DNA from: Hyphomicrobiales bacterium
Lineage (GTDB): Bacteria; Pseudomonadota; Alphaproteobacteria; Rhizobiales; Aestuariivirgaceae
Length of the DNA stretch: 11,323 nucleotides
Direction of reading: 5' to 3'
Assembly (NCBI GenBank): GCA_027067085.1
Contig: JAMOMM010000247.1
Coordinates: 1-11,323 of the forward strand
Shown: piece by piece, positions 1-7,846 of the stretch
How the letters are laid out: each line of letters opens with the position of its first letter
Numbering within the stretch: the first letter of the stretch is position 1
Translations under genes and position numbers: made by a program
The notes under the pieces: model-generated
Databases searched by the model: none
Seen by the model: only the letters and a program-made list of their open reading frames with translations
Told to the model about the DNA's origin: nothing

Positions 1-2
1 AA

Positions 3-18
3 TATCCCGTACGGGATA
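3..18. promoter_or_regulatory. palindromic operator of the toxin-antitoxin pair
   Basis: The 16-base sequence TATCCCGTACGGGATA is a perfect palindrome ending 17 bases before the ATG of the XRE-type antitoxin gene. HipB and related XRE antitoxins bind inverted TATCC/GGATA half-sites in front of their own genes. The half-sites match here, but the spacer is 6 bases rather than the 8 reported for E. coli HipB. I infer autorepression by the downstream antitoxin. The promoter itself would lie mostly left of the window. Confidence 0.6.
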
Positions 19-35
19 CAGCTTAAGTAAAGATA

Positions 36-554
36 ATGTCTTCAAGCACAATTGCACAAACTACAGAGAAGTTAGGCCAACTTGTTCGCTCTCGCCGTGA
101 GGCTATGGGATTGAGCTTGCGTAGTGCTGCCCCACGAGCAGGGGTTGGTGTTCGCTTCCTTTCAGAGTTTGAGCGCGGCAAGCCAACCGTTGAACTTGGA
201 AAAGTGATGAGAACACTACATATGGCAGGTCTTGATTTGGCAGTGGTTGAGCATGCTGATAACAAGCCATCAAAGGGTAGGGCTGAATTCTACTCTAAAC
301 TCCTGAAGACTGAATTCCCCTATGACTGGTCTAATCGCCAGATAGATGACTCTGTTTTTATCCTTAAAGTGCTAGAGATGTGTCGCTTTAACGATGTGCT
401 AAAAGTGGTTGCCTATTTCGGTTTTGATCGGGTGAGTAGTGAGTTGCCCCATCTAAAAAACAGAGCGCAAACAAATAAGGTAATCTCAATGCTCTCCCGT
501 ATCCAAAAGGGAAAACTAATGGCGAGCTGCCAGAGCCATGATGCTGCATCGTAA
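36..554 (+). CDS. XRE-family antitoxin/repressor with C-terminal antitoxin-like domain
   Basis: A 172-residue protein with an N-terminal helix-turn-helix at about residues 13-65. Its second half (FLSEFERGKPTVELGKV) is typical of HipB/y4mF-type repressors. Residues about 85-158 form a second domain containing YDWSN and a VLEMCRFNDVLKVVAYFGF segment. This resembles small stand-alone proteins that accompany AbiEii-type toxins, so the gene looks like a DNA-binding repressor fused to a toxin-neutralising domain. It overlaps the toxin gene by 17 bases, which implies coupled translation. It probably represses its own promoter through the palindrome just upstream. The ribosome site is weak (AAAGA before the ATG). 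The HTH call is firm. The antitoxin role comes from the pairing and the assignment of the C-terminal domain from remembered sequence patterns. No HipA kinase follows, so this is not hipBA. Confidence 0.75.
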   Translation: MSSSTIAQTTEKLGQLVRSRREAMGLSLRSAAPRAGVGVRFLSEFERGKPTVELGKVMRTLHMAGLDLAVVEHADNKPSKGRAEFYSKLLKTEFPYDWSNRQIDDSVFILKVLEMCRFNDVLKVVAYFGFDRVSSELPHLKNRAQTNKVISMLSRIQKGKLMASCQSHDAAS

Positions 555-1302
555 TATCCTACGACCAGAAACCAATGCACTTTTTGATCTGCTCTGTTGT
601 GCCCCTGAGTTAAAAGGGTTAACGCTGGTCGGAGGTACGGCACTTGCTCTGCAAATAGGTCATCGTGTCAGCCTTGATTTTGACTTCGCACAATTTGGCG
701 GTATTCTGCCAAGCTTTGCTATTGACCAGATGACTTTACGCCTGAAACGTGAGGGGCACCAAGTGCAGATGGTCACTAATCCCGGCCAGATAGCCCAATT
801 CAAGATTAATCATGGTACTAACATGCTCGATCTTGCTCGTGACTACACCATTAATGGTGTGAAAGTGACGTTCTTCGTGCTTGGAAGAAACGAGGCACAG
901 CAAGCGTTCTACCAATCTGCTGCAAAGCTACGTGAAGCAGAAGCGAGCTTTGACATATTGGGGGTAGAGGGACTGAGTTGTGCTAAAACACTTGTACTGG
1001 CCGATCGTGTACGCTCTCGTGATCTCTACGACCTCTATATCTTAATGCGTGACCATGCGTATACCTTAGAGATGCTGTTTAATAGCGTCACTACGCTAGG
1101 CACTGTGGATGATCCCGAACACTACAAAGCCATCATGCGAAGAGAGATTCCGTTAGATAGGGATGATGAAGGGCTTGAAGCGGTTAACCTGGAAGCCAGT
1201 TATGACCAAATGTACGCCTATTTTTCGGCTGAGATTGATGAGTATGAGACTCAGTTAGCCTGTAACTATTTTCTTAATGGTGAACAGCCAAAAGAGAGAT
1301 AG
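538..1302 (+). CDS. AbiEii/AbiGii-type nucleotidyltransferase toxin
   Basis: A 254-residue protein of the nucleotidyltransferase fold family that contains AbiEii. The catalytic signature is clear: LVGGTALALQIGHR (GG at residues 32-33) followed by SLDFDF, with D47 and D49 as the metal-binding pair. A later segment, K150 to DRVRSRDLYDLYIL (156-169), carries the conserved R-RD-DL motif. Characterised relatives (AbiEii, the MenT group) transfer nucleotides to RNA and arrest growth, some as abortive phage defence. The substrate here cannot be read from sequence. ATG codons at 538 and 541 are adjacent and either could be the start; both lie inside the antitoxin gene, as expected for coupled expression. 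The protein appears full length with no missing motif residue. Alternative: a housekeeping nucleotidyltransferase, unlikely given the repressor partner. Confidence 0.8.
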   Translation: MMLHRNILRPETNALFDLLCCAPELKGLTLVGGTALALQIGHRVSLDFDFAQFGGILPSFAIDQMTLRLKREGHQVQMVTNPGQIAQFKINHGTNMLDLARDYTINGVKVTFFVLGRNEAQQAFYQSAAKLREAEASFDILGVEGLSCAKTLVLADRVRSRDLYDLYILMRDHAYTLEMLFNSVTTLGTVDDPEHYKAIMRREIPLDRDDEGLEAVNLEASYDQMYAYFSAEIDEYETQLACNYFLNGEQPKER

Positions 1303-1342
1303 TTTTGGAATGGTTGCCTAATTTACAAGGAGTAAACTGATA

Positions 1343-2011
1343 GTGGTTCAATATTCACATTTGCAGTTTTTCAGACGTATGCCAAACGCTGATTTAGCCC
1401 GGTATTTTGAATCAAGAGGAATTATTTTTAGAGGTTGATCTGACTGAACTCAAAGAGAGTGATTCAGAAGCTATCTTTCAAGCATTCAAAGCCCTTCCAG
1501 AGCCGCAACAAGCCACCATAGAGGCAGAATTCAGGCGATAAATGCTCTGGCCTTTGATGGTGGTATAAAGGCGTTGGTAGATGAAGCAGCTTTCCATAAT
1601 GAAGACGATTCGTTTGCCCATGCTATCGCCAAAATAACAGGCTTTCACTCTAAAGTGATGTGGGCTTTTCTGGAAAAAAAGAATTACTGGCGAGGTGCAG
1701 GCCGATTTATCCATGCTGATAATGTCAGCCCCTCTTTCTGGAAAAAATGTATTGGTCTCCCTCCTGCAACCCCCTGTGTTGAAGATGCAACCAGCAGCTT
1801 CTTCTATGACAAGCATGCTAAGGGGCGTAATTGTGAGGTAAACCCATTCCGTAGGCACAATAAAGAGTACTTCTTTGCCTACCCTGAAGATTTTGCACAA
1901 TCTATAGTTGAATGGGTGAGTGATAAACTGGAAACATGCGCTCGTCATCCTGCTTTTGAGATCATCTTTGTCTACTGTGAAGAAGATGCAACGGCAGGTC
2001 TGTCGCGATAG
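1343..2011 (+). pseudogene. frameshifted remnant of a conserved hypothetical gene
   Basis: Three consecutive frames join into one protein-like reading. A GTG start at 1343, with a strong CAAGGAG ribosome site at 1326-1332, opens a frame encoding VQYSHLQFFRRMPNADLARY that stops at 1436-1438. Removing one T from the T5 run at 1425-1429 leads into the frame EVDLTELKESDSEAIFQAFK, which stops at 1539-1541. Adding one T at 1530-1531 (GAA TTT CAG GCG ATA) restores the third frame. That frame runs to 2011 and includes KVMWAFLEK, YWRGAGRFIHADNVSPS and EYFFAYPEDFAQS. With both corrections there are 222 codons. I do not recognise a named family, but the blocks read like a conserved protein. My impression is that relatives continue beyond the final YCEED, so the 3' end may also be lost. 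The two breaks could be decay or base-calling errors. Without correction only the 145-residue piece from ATG 1574 would be translated. Confidence 0.6.
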
Positions 2012-2289
2012 CGGTCATTATTGGGGTATTTAACTGCGAGGGCAACAGGGATGGTATCCCATGGCTAGCTCTAGCTTATCTATTGTCTCACCAATTCGAA
2101 TTTGGCCCTCTAGACTGTCTACCATGGTATTGGGTAGGGGACTTTCTTGCCCTTGGCCTGATGCGCTATGAAGTTGTTGATATTCCTGCTTGTTAGTCAA
2201 AATCAGATATGCCTCTTGTTTCTTCGTATAATGTATAAAAAATTTAAAACTAAGAGCCAGTTAAAACGTACCTCAACAGGAACTACACA
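2012..2289. other. spacer before the hsd operon, possible reverse-strand gene relic
   Basis: No complete gene is visible in this stretch. On the minus strand the frame from 2260 down to 2030 is open for about 76 codons and reads protein-like in part (LTNKQEYQQLHSASGQGQ, GQIRIGETIDKLELAMGY). It has no plausible start: the only in-frame ATG, at 2125, would leave 31 residues, and no ribosome site supports it. It may be the inner part of a gene cut by the rearrangement that truncated the neighbour, or it may be chance. The right end holds the putative hsdM promoter. Confidence 0.25.
2227..2232 (+). promoter_or_regulatory. putative -10 box for the hsd operon
   Basis: TATAAT, a perfect -10 hexamer, lies 57 bases before the hsdM start in an AT-rich stretch and is the best promoter signal I find ahead of hsdM. 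The hexamer at the right distance for a -35 box (2204-2209, CAGATA) is poor and no extended -10 TG is present. If this is the promoter, it is either weak or needs an activator. Confidence 0.4.
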
Positions 2290-3854
<1,565 letters not shown>

Positions 3855-3858
<4 letters not shown>

Positions 3859-4670
3859 AAAAGAGTCATACCATAACGGTGCTCAATGAGCAGATTCGAG
3901 TTACTAAAGAAAACTATATTTCTCTTACCGATATGCTGCGCTCAAAAGATGGCAACTTCTTCATCACTGATTGGCTCAGAAACCGCAATACGGTTGAATA
4001 TCTTGGAATATGGGAGCGAGTGCATAACCCCAGTTTTAATTATGGCGAATTCGCCACAATTAAAAGTCAAACAGGGCTGAATAGCTATAAAATAAGTGTT
4101 AAAGAGTGGGTTGCTAAAACCAATGCGATTGGTTTGCAAGCTAAAGCGGGGCGCTACGGCGGAACTTATGCACATCCTGATATTGCATTTGAATTTGGCA
4201 TGTGGATCAGTGCTGAGTTTAAAATATATTTGGTCAAAGAGTTTCAGCGGCTCAAAAAGGAAGAACAAAAACAGCTTGGGTGGGATGTAAAACGTCAGTT
4301 AACCAAAATCAACTACCGCATTCACACCGACGCCGTAAAAGAAAATCTGATTCCAGCAGAACTAAACCAACAACAAATAAGCCTTGTTTATGCTTCAGAG
4401 GCCGATTTGCTTAATATGGCTTTATTCGGTAAAACCGCAAAGCAATGGCGAGATGAAAACCCAGACAAAAAAGGCAATCTACGCGATTATGCCAATGTCT
4501 CGCAACTGGTCTGTTTAGCTAACCTTGAAACCCTGAATGCCCACCTGATACAACAGGCATTGCCGCAAACCGAAAGGTTAAGTTTATTAAATAACACCGC
4601 CATCCAGCAGATGCACTTGCTGACAATGGACACAAGCATTAAAAAATTGGCAGAAGGTAATAAGGCGTGA
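3855..4670 (+). CDS. KilA-N domain protein carried in the type I RM operon
   Basis: A 271-residue protein with an N-terminal KilA-N domain at about residues 15-135. It shows ISLTDMLRSKDGNFFITDWLRNR at the start (residues 22-40s), then GRYGGTYAHPDIAFEFGMWI (99-118) followed by SAEFKIYLVKEFQ. KilA-N is a DNA-binding domain common in phage proteins. Family members are often found inside type I RM operons, but their role there is not established. The remaining half (about 138-271) looks helical and I recognise no domain in it. The start overlaps the hsdM stop by four bases (ATGA), with AAGGA at 3842-3846 as ribosome site. This tight coupling suggests a function tied to the methylase, such as regulation or anti-mobile-element activity, but that is inference. 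A short linker frame starts on its stop codon (GTGA). Confidence 0.85.
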
Positions 4671-4759
4671 GTGCGGTGAGTTTTTTAAACCACAGAATAC
4701 ACGGAAAAAAGAAGACACACTCTTCTGTGTATACCATTATTGCGGAGATTGGGGCATGA
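4667..4759 (+). CDS. linker ORF 1 between kilA-N and fic (30 codons)
   Basis: A GTG at 4667 overlaps the kilA-N stop (GTGA). The frame reads through the palindromic repeat (NHRIHGKKKTHSS) and ends with TIIAEIGA, its TGA overlapping the fic start as ATGA. The last residues resemble the HsdM C-terminus (VIVAEIEG) and are in the same codon phase. I doubt the peptide has a function of its own. A frame that spans the whole gap and touches both neighbours could keep ribosomes moving from kilA-N to fic. Chance remains possible for so short a frame. Confidence 0.35.
   Translation: MSAVSFLNHRIHGKKKTHSSVYTIIAEIGA
4688..4732. repeat. palindromic intergenic repeat, family A (copy 1)
   Basis: The left arm AACCACAGAATACACGGAA (4688-4706) is followed by a right arm TTCTGTGTAT (4723-4732) that pairs 9 of 10 with the ATACACGGAA part of the left arm. 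The same 19-base unit occurs twice, as an inverted pair, in the hsdS-rhuM gap. It is a dispersed, partly decayed hairpin element inside the operon. Confidence 0.7.
4742..4759 (+). promoter_or_regulatory. ribosome site and start context of fic, shared with hsdS
   Basis: The sequence GCGGAGATTGGGGCATGA places GGAG 8 bases before the fic ATG (4756). The same arrangement, GCGGAGATT-nnn-GCATGA, occurs at 5472-5489 before hsdS, with 15 of 18 bases identical. The 15 bases 4735-4749 (CATTATTGCGGAGAT) match 14 of 15 bases of the hsdM 3' end (3825-3839), so this start region looks copied from the end of hsdM. Confidence 0.65.
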
Positions 4760-5361
4760 CATTAGAAAACAAACTCAATATTACCGATCAGATTGAGCTG
4801 GCCAGAGCAGAGGAAAGAATCAGCAAGCAAAAGGCCAAGCAACTCTTTGACTCTGGTGATATTAACAAAGCAGAAGCAGGCACCTATGCAGGGCTTGCTT
4901 TTATTCACACCTACCTATTTGATGAAATTTATAACTTTGCTGGCAAAGTCCGTGAAGTCAATATTGCCAAAGGTGACTTTCGCTTTGTGCCACTGATGTA
5001 CCTTGAGGCATCGCTGAAGCATATTGACACCATGGTGCAAAGTAGCTTTGAGGAAATTATTGAAAAATATGTTGAGATGAATATTGCTCACCCGTTCCGT
5101 GAAGGCAATGGCCGCGCCACCCGAATTTGGCTAGACCTGATACTAAAAAAAGAAATTCAACAGGTGGTGGAGTGGAGTCAGGTGGATAAAGAGGAGTATT
5201 TATCCGCAATGCAACGCAGCCCGGTAAAAGACCTTGAAATCAAAGCCCTGCTAAAACAGGCCCTCACGGATCAGATTGATGATCGTACACTGTTTATGAA
5301 AGGCATTGATGTCAGTTATTTCTATGAAGGTTATAGCGAATTTAAAACTGAGGAACTGTAG
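4756..5361 (+). CDS. fic: Fic family AMP-transferase, class III (self-inhibited)
   Basis: A 201-residue Fic protein of about the size of the single-domain class III enzyme NmFic. The Fic motif HPFREGNGR is at residues 112-120 and complete: H112 is the catalytic base and GNGR binds nucleotide. The upstream flap region (KGDFRF, 72-77) is recognisable. The C-terminal end carries SYFYEG (S187, E191), matching the class III inhibitory motif S/T-xxx-E-G/N. The enzyme should thus be able to AMPylate a protein hydroxyl but be held in check by its own C-terminal helix, with no separate antitoxin needed. Targets of relatives include DNA gyrase subunit B; the target here is unknown. A role as a sensor or fail-safe of the RM operon is my inference. 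The start at 4756 has GGAG at the right distance. Confidence 0.93.
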   Translation: MTLENKLNITDQIELARAEERISKQKAKQLFDSGDINKAEAGTYAGLAFIHTYLFDEIYNFAGKVREVNIAKGDFRFVPLMYLEASLKHIDTMVQSSFEEIIEKYVEMNIAHPFREGNGRATRIWLDLILKKEIQQVVEWSQVDKEEYLSAMQRSPVKDLEIKALLKQALTDQIDDRTLFMKGIDVSYFYEGYSEFKTEEL

Positions 5362-5363
5362 GG

Positions 5364-5489
5364 ATGAGTGATATCTTGAACTACAGAGTTTCTCGCTCCC
5401 ATGCTCCCGCGTGGGAGTGCGTATTTCACGTTCGTTATGCATTCCCACCGAGGACGGTGGGAACGAGAGTAGCGGAGATTAAAGCATGA
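5364..5489 (+). CDS. linker ORF 2 between fic and hsdS (41 codons)
   Basis: An ATG two bases after the fic stop, with GAGGA about 10 bases upstream, opens a frame that crosses the whole palindromic repeat (VSRSHAPAWECVFHVRYAF) without a stop. It ends VAEIKA, with its TGA overlapping the hsdS ATG as ATGA. As with linker 1, the final VAEI echoes the HsdM tail. Most residues are simply a translation of the repeat, so an independent peptide function is doubtful. Translational coupling of fic to hsdS is the more plausible role. Confidence 0.35.
   Translation: MSDILNYRVSRSHAPAWECVFHVRYAFPPRTVGTRVAEIKA
5392..5467. repeat. palindromic intergenic repeat, family B
   Basis: The outer arms CTCGCTCCCA (5392-5401) and TGGGAACGAG (5458-5467) pair 9 of 10. 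Inside are two smaller hairpins. CTCCCA/TGGGAG (5396-5401 with 5412-5417) forms the left one. TTCCCACCG/CGGTGGGAA (5442-5450 with 5455-5463, loop AGGA) forms the right one. I know similar GTTCCCACGCT-type repeats as dispersed intergenic elements in many proteobacteria. It differs from the repeat family in the other two linkers. Confidence 0.75.
5472..5489 (+). promoter_or_regulatory. ribosome site and start context of hsdS
   Basis: GCGGAGATTAAAGCATGA sets GGAG 8 bases before ATG 5486. This favours that start over the in-frame ATG codons at 5495 and 5504. It is a near copy of the fic start context. Confidence 0.65.
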
Positions 5490-6709
5490 GTAATATGGGC
5501 TTTATGGAAAAGCTGCTTGATGGGGTTGGGGTGGAGTGGAAGGCATTGGCAGAAGTAGCAGAGTATTCAAAGACACGCATTAGTTTTGATTTTCTTGATG
5601 AAAAAAATTATGTGGGTGTAGATAATCTCTTGCAAAATCGAGCAGGAAAAACCGAGTCCAATTATTTGCCAACTGAGGGCAATTTTACTGAATATCGTAG
5701 TGGTGATATTTTAATCGGAAATATTCGCCCCTACTTGAGGAAGATATGGCATGCTGACCGTGTAGGTGGGACAAATGGAGATGTTCTAGTTATTCATCCG
5801 ACTGATGAAGTTATAAAACCACGGTATTTGTATCAGGTTTTAACTGATGAGAAGTTCTTTGGTTACAACATGCAGTACGCGAAAGGTGCAAAAATGCCAC
5901 GGGGTAATAAAGCTAAAATCATGGAGTACAGCATCCCCATTCCATGCCCCGAAAACCCAGAAAAATCACTCAAAATCCAAGCAGAAATCGTCCGTATATT
6001 AGACACCTTTACCGAGCTGACCACCGAGCTGACCACCGAGCTTAGCGCACGGAAAAAGCAATACAACTACTATCGCGACCAGTTGTTAAGTTTTGAAGAA
6101 GGGGAAGTGGAGTGGAAGACACTTCAAGAAGTTTCACTTGAGTTTGGGCGGGGAAAGTCAAAACATCGCCCAAGAAACGACGAAAGGTTATATAACGGAG
6201 ATATTCCTCTTATTCAAACAGGTGATATTAGAAATGCTCCTCATATCATCACAAAATATACCCAAACGTACAGCAAACTTGGTTTGGAACAAAGTAAGCT
6301 ATGGCCAAAAGGTACTCTATGTATAACCATCGCTGCAAATATAGCTGAAACAGCCATTCTTGGTTTTGAGTCGTGTTTTCCAGATAGTGTAATAGGATTT
6401 GTCGCTAACCCAGAAAAAACCAGCTCAAACTATGTTGAATACCTGCTGTCTTCATGGAAAACGAAACTTCAGGCAAAAAGTACCGGCAGTGCTCAGGAAA
6501 ATATCAATCTTGCGACCTTTAGAACATTACTTTTACCTTTTCCAACTATTGATGAACAGAACAACATAGTATCCATTTTGAATAAATTTGAAGCTCTTAC
6601 TAATTCAATAAACGAAGGCCTACCCCGCGAAATTGAACTGCGCCAAAAACAATACGAATACTACCGCGATCTGTTGTTGAGCTTTCCCAAAGCTGAGGTA
6701 GCAGCATGA
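5486..6709 (+). CDS. hsdS: type IC specificity subunit HsdS
   Basis: A 407-residue subunit that reads the bipartite DNA target for both methylation and restriction. It has two target-recognition domains, about residues 10-170 and 206-365, each followed by a conserved helical spacer. The spacers share near-identical blocks: ARKKQYNYYRDQLLSF (188-203) and LRQKQYEYYRDLLLSF (385-400). This is the internal symmetry typical of family IC. Just before the first block lies TELT-TELT-TELS (176-187), encoded by a 12-base tandem repeat. In EcoR124 a similar TAEL repeat sets the spacing between the two half-targets. The recognition sequence cannot be predicted here. The two domains differ from each other, so the target should be asymmetric. 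Its stop overlaps an ATG (ATGA) that opens linker ORF 3. No frame break is present. Confidence 0.95.
   Translation: MSNMGFMEKLLDGVGVEWKALAEVAEYSKTRISFDFLDEKNYVGVDNLLQNRAGKTESNYLPTEGNFTEYRSGDILIGNIRPYLRKIWHADRVGGTNGDVLVIHPTDEVIKPRYLYQVLTDEKFFGYNMQYAKGAKMPRGNKAKIMEYSIPIPCPENPEKSLKIQAEIVRILDTFTELTTELTTELSARKKQYNYYRDQLLSFEEGEVEWKTLQEVSLEFGRGKSKHRPRNDERLYNGDIPLIQTGDIRNAPHIITKYTQTYSKLGLEQSKLWPKGTLCITIAANIAETAILGFESCFPDSVIGFVANPEKTSSNYVEYLLSSWKTKLQAKSTGSAQENINLATFRTLLLPFPTIDEQNNIVSILNKFEALTNSINEGLPREIELRQKQYEYYRDLLLSFPKAEVAA
6011..6046 (+). repeat. 12-bp tandem repeat in the HsdS central spacer
   Basis: Two perfect copies of ACCGAGCTGACC (6011-6022, 6023-6034) are followed by a degenerate third (ACCGAGCTTAGC, 6035-6046), encoding TELT, TELT and TELS. 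In EcoR124, gain or loss of one 12-base unit lengthens the helix by four residues and changes the non-specific spacer of the target from 6 to 7 bases. The same switch is possible here without breaking the reading frame. Confidence 0.85.
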
Positions 6710-6819
6710 ACCAAAGAACACGGCAAAAACAATTGGAACCACGGAACACACAGAATGTTTTTTATTTTTTCGTGTGTTCTGTGTATTCAGTGGTTAATAG
6801 AGAAAACAGCCATGCCTGA
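6706..6819 (+). CDS. linker ORF 3 between hsdS and rhuM (37 codons)
   Basis: The ATG at 6706 overlaps the hsdS stop as ATGA. The frame (MNQRTRQKQLEPRNTQNVFY at its start, NRENSHA at its end) crosses both arms of the palindromic repeat and stops at 6817-6819, overlapping the first 8 bases of rhuM (ATG 6812). The rhuM gene lacks a good ribosome site of its own, so reinitiation by ribosomes that translated this frame is plausible. The peptide itself is mostly repeat-encoded. Confidence 0.35.
   Translation: MNQRTRQKQLEPRNTQNVFYFFVCSVYSVVNRENSHA
6737..6795. repeat. palindromic intergenic repeat, family A (inverted pair)
   Basis: The left arm AACCACGGAACACACAGAA (6737-6755) pairs 17 of 19 with 6777-6795, whose reverse complement is AACCACTGAATACACAGAA. 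The 21-base loop includes an AT-rich stretch. Both arms match the 19-base unit in the kilA-N to fic gap. The stem could form a hairpin in the mRNA between hsdS and rhuM. The T-run lies in the loop rather than after the stem, so it does not look like a terminator. Confidence 0.8.
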
Positions 6820-7846
6820 TCTAAGTCTGCAAGACCAAACCACCGAATTCCTGCTCTATACCGCGCCCAATGGTGAGGTGAAAGTTGAGGTGCTGTTAAA
6901 CAATGAGACCATTTGGCTGACTCAGGAGCGCATGGCTGAGCTGTTTGGTGTACAGCGTCCAGCTATTACCAAGCACCTGAAAAATATATTTGAAAGCAAT
7001 GAATTACAGGAAGAAGTGGTATGTTCCATTTTGGAACATACCGCTGAGCATGGGGCGATTGCCGGGAAAACACAAACCCAGAAGGTGAAATACTACAACC
7101 TGGATGCGGTGATTTCTGTCGGTTACCGTGTTAATTCGGCGCAGGCGACCCAGTTCCGGGTTTGGGCGACAGCCTTGATAAAAGAGTACATCATCAAGGG
7201 CTTTGCCATGGATGATGAGCGATTGAAAAATGGCCGCTATTTTGGCAAGGACTATTTTCGCGAACTACTGGAGCAGGTGCGCTCCATCCGCGCCAGCGAG
7301 CGGCGTATCTATCAACAGATTACCGATATTTTTGCTGAGTGCAGCATCGATTACGACCCAAAGTCTGAAGCCACCCGTTTGTTTTATGCCCATGTGCAGG
7401 ACAAGTTTCATTTTGCGATTACCGGCCATACGGCGGCAGAAATTATTTCCCTGAAAGCGGATGCCAGTAAACCGATGATGGGGATGAGTACCTATAAAAA
7501 TGCGCCGGATGGTCGTGTGTTGAAGTCGGATTCAACCGTGGCAAAAAATTATTTAAGCGAAGCTGATATTAAAAAGCTGGAACGTGCTGTTTCATCCTTT
7601 TTTGACTATATCGAGGGGATTATCGAGCGGCGCAACGCTTTCACTATGGAGGGCTTTGCCGAAAGCGTGAATAAATTTCTGGGCTTTAATGAGTACCAAA
7701 TTCTGGAAGGTTATGGAAATATCAGCCGAAAGCGGGCGGAACAGAAAGCCATTGCAGAATACGAAAAGTTCAATAAGCAGCAATGTATCGAATCTGATTT
7801 TGACCGGGAAGTGAAAAAACTGTTGCAAAAAAGAGACTCCAAATAA
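6812..7846 (+). CDS. RhuM family protein in the type I RM operon
   Basis: A 344-residue protein of the RhuM family, named after a Salmonella pathogenicity-island gene. The N-terminal part has a helix-turn-helix-like stretch (WLTQERMAELFGVQRPAITK, about residues 35-54). The family signature KVKYYNLDAVISVGYRVNS follows, leading into TQFRVWAT (91-120). The C-terminal half includes HFAITGHTAAEIISLKADAS and an STYKNAPDG segment. The biochemical activity is unknown. Genes of this family often sit beside hsdS/hsdR in type I RM loci, and DNA binding or regulation is inferred. I chose the ATG at 6812 because the longer frame from 6755 begins inside the palindromic repeat and adds only 19 repeat-encoded residues. 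The stop shares a base with the hsdR start (TAATG). Confidence 0.85.
   Translation: MPDLSLQDQTTEFLLYTAPNGEVKVEVLLNNETIWLTQERMAELFGVQRPAITKHLKNIFESNELQEEVVCSILEHTAEHGAIAGKTQTQKVKYYNLDAVISVGYRVNSAQATQFRVWATALIKEYIIKGFAMDDERLKNGRYFGKDYFRELLEQVRSIRASERRIYQQITDIFAECSIDYDPKSEATRLFYAHVQDKFHFAITGHTAAEIISLKADASKPMMGMSTYKNAPDGRVLKSDSTVAKNYLSEADIKKLERAVSSFFDYIEGIIERRNAFTMEGFAESVNKFLGFNEYQILEGYGNISRKRAEQKAIAEYEKFNKQQCIESDFDREVKKLLQKRDSK

Noticed and set aside
36..1302. A hipBA kinase-type toxin module
   Set aside because: The second gene has the GG...DxD nucleotidyltransferase signature and no HipA kinase motifs.
1478..1948. A 156-codon minus-strand frame opposite the broken gene
   Set aside because: The plus strand carries clear protein-like blocks across the whole stretch with a good ribosome site. 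The reverse frame reads like a shadow.
2048..2060. GGGATGGTATCCC palindrome as a second operator for the antitoxin
   Set aside because: The half-sites point the other way (GGGAT..ATCCC, not TATCC..GGATA), and there is no start near it.
6755..6811. Longer N-terminus for the RhuM protein starting at 6755
   Set aside because: The extra 19 residues are encoded by the palindromic repeat, and the family-like sequence begins right after the ATG at 6812.
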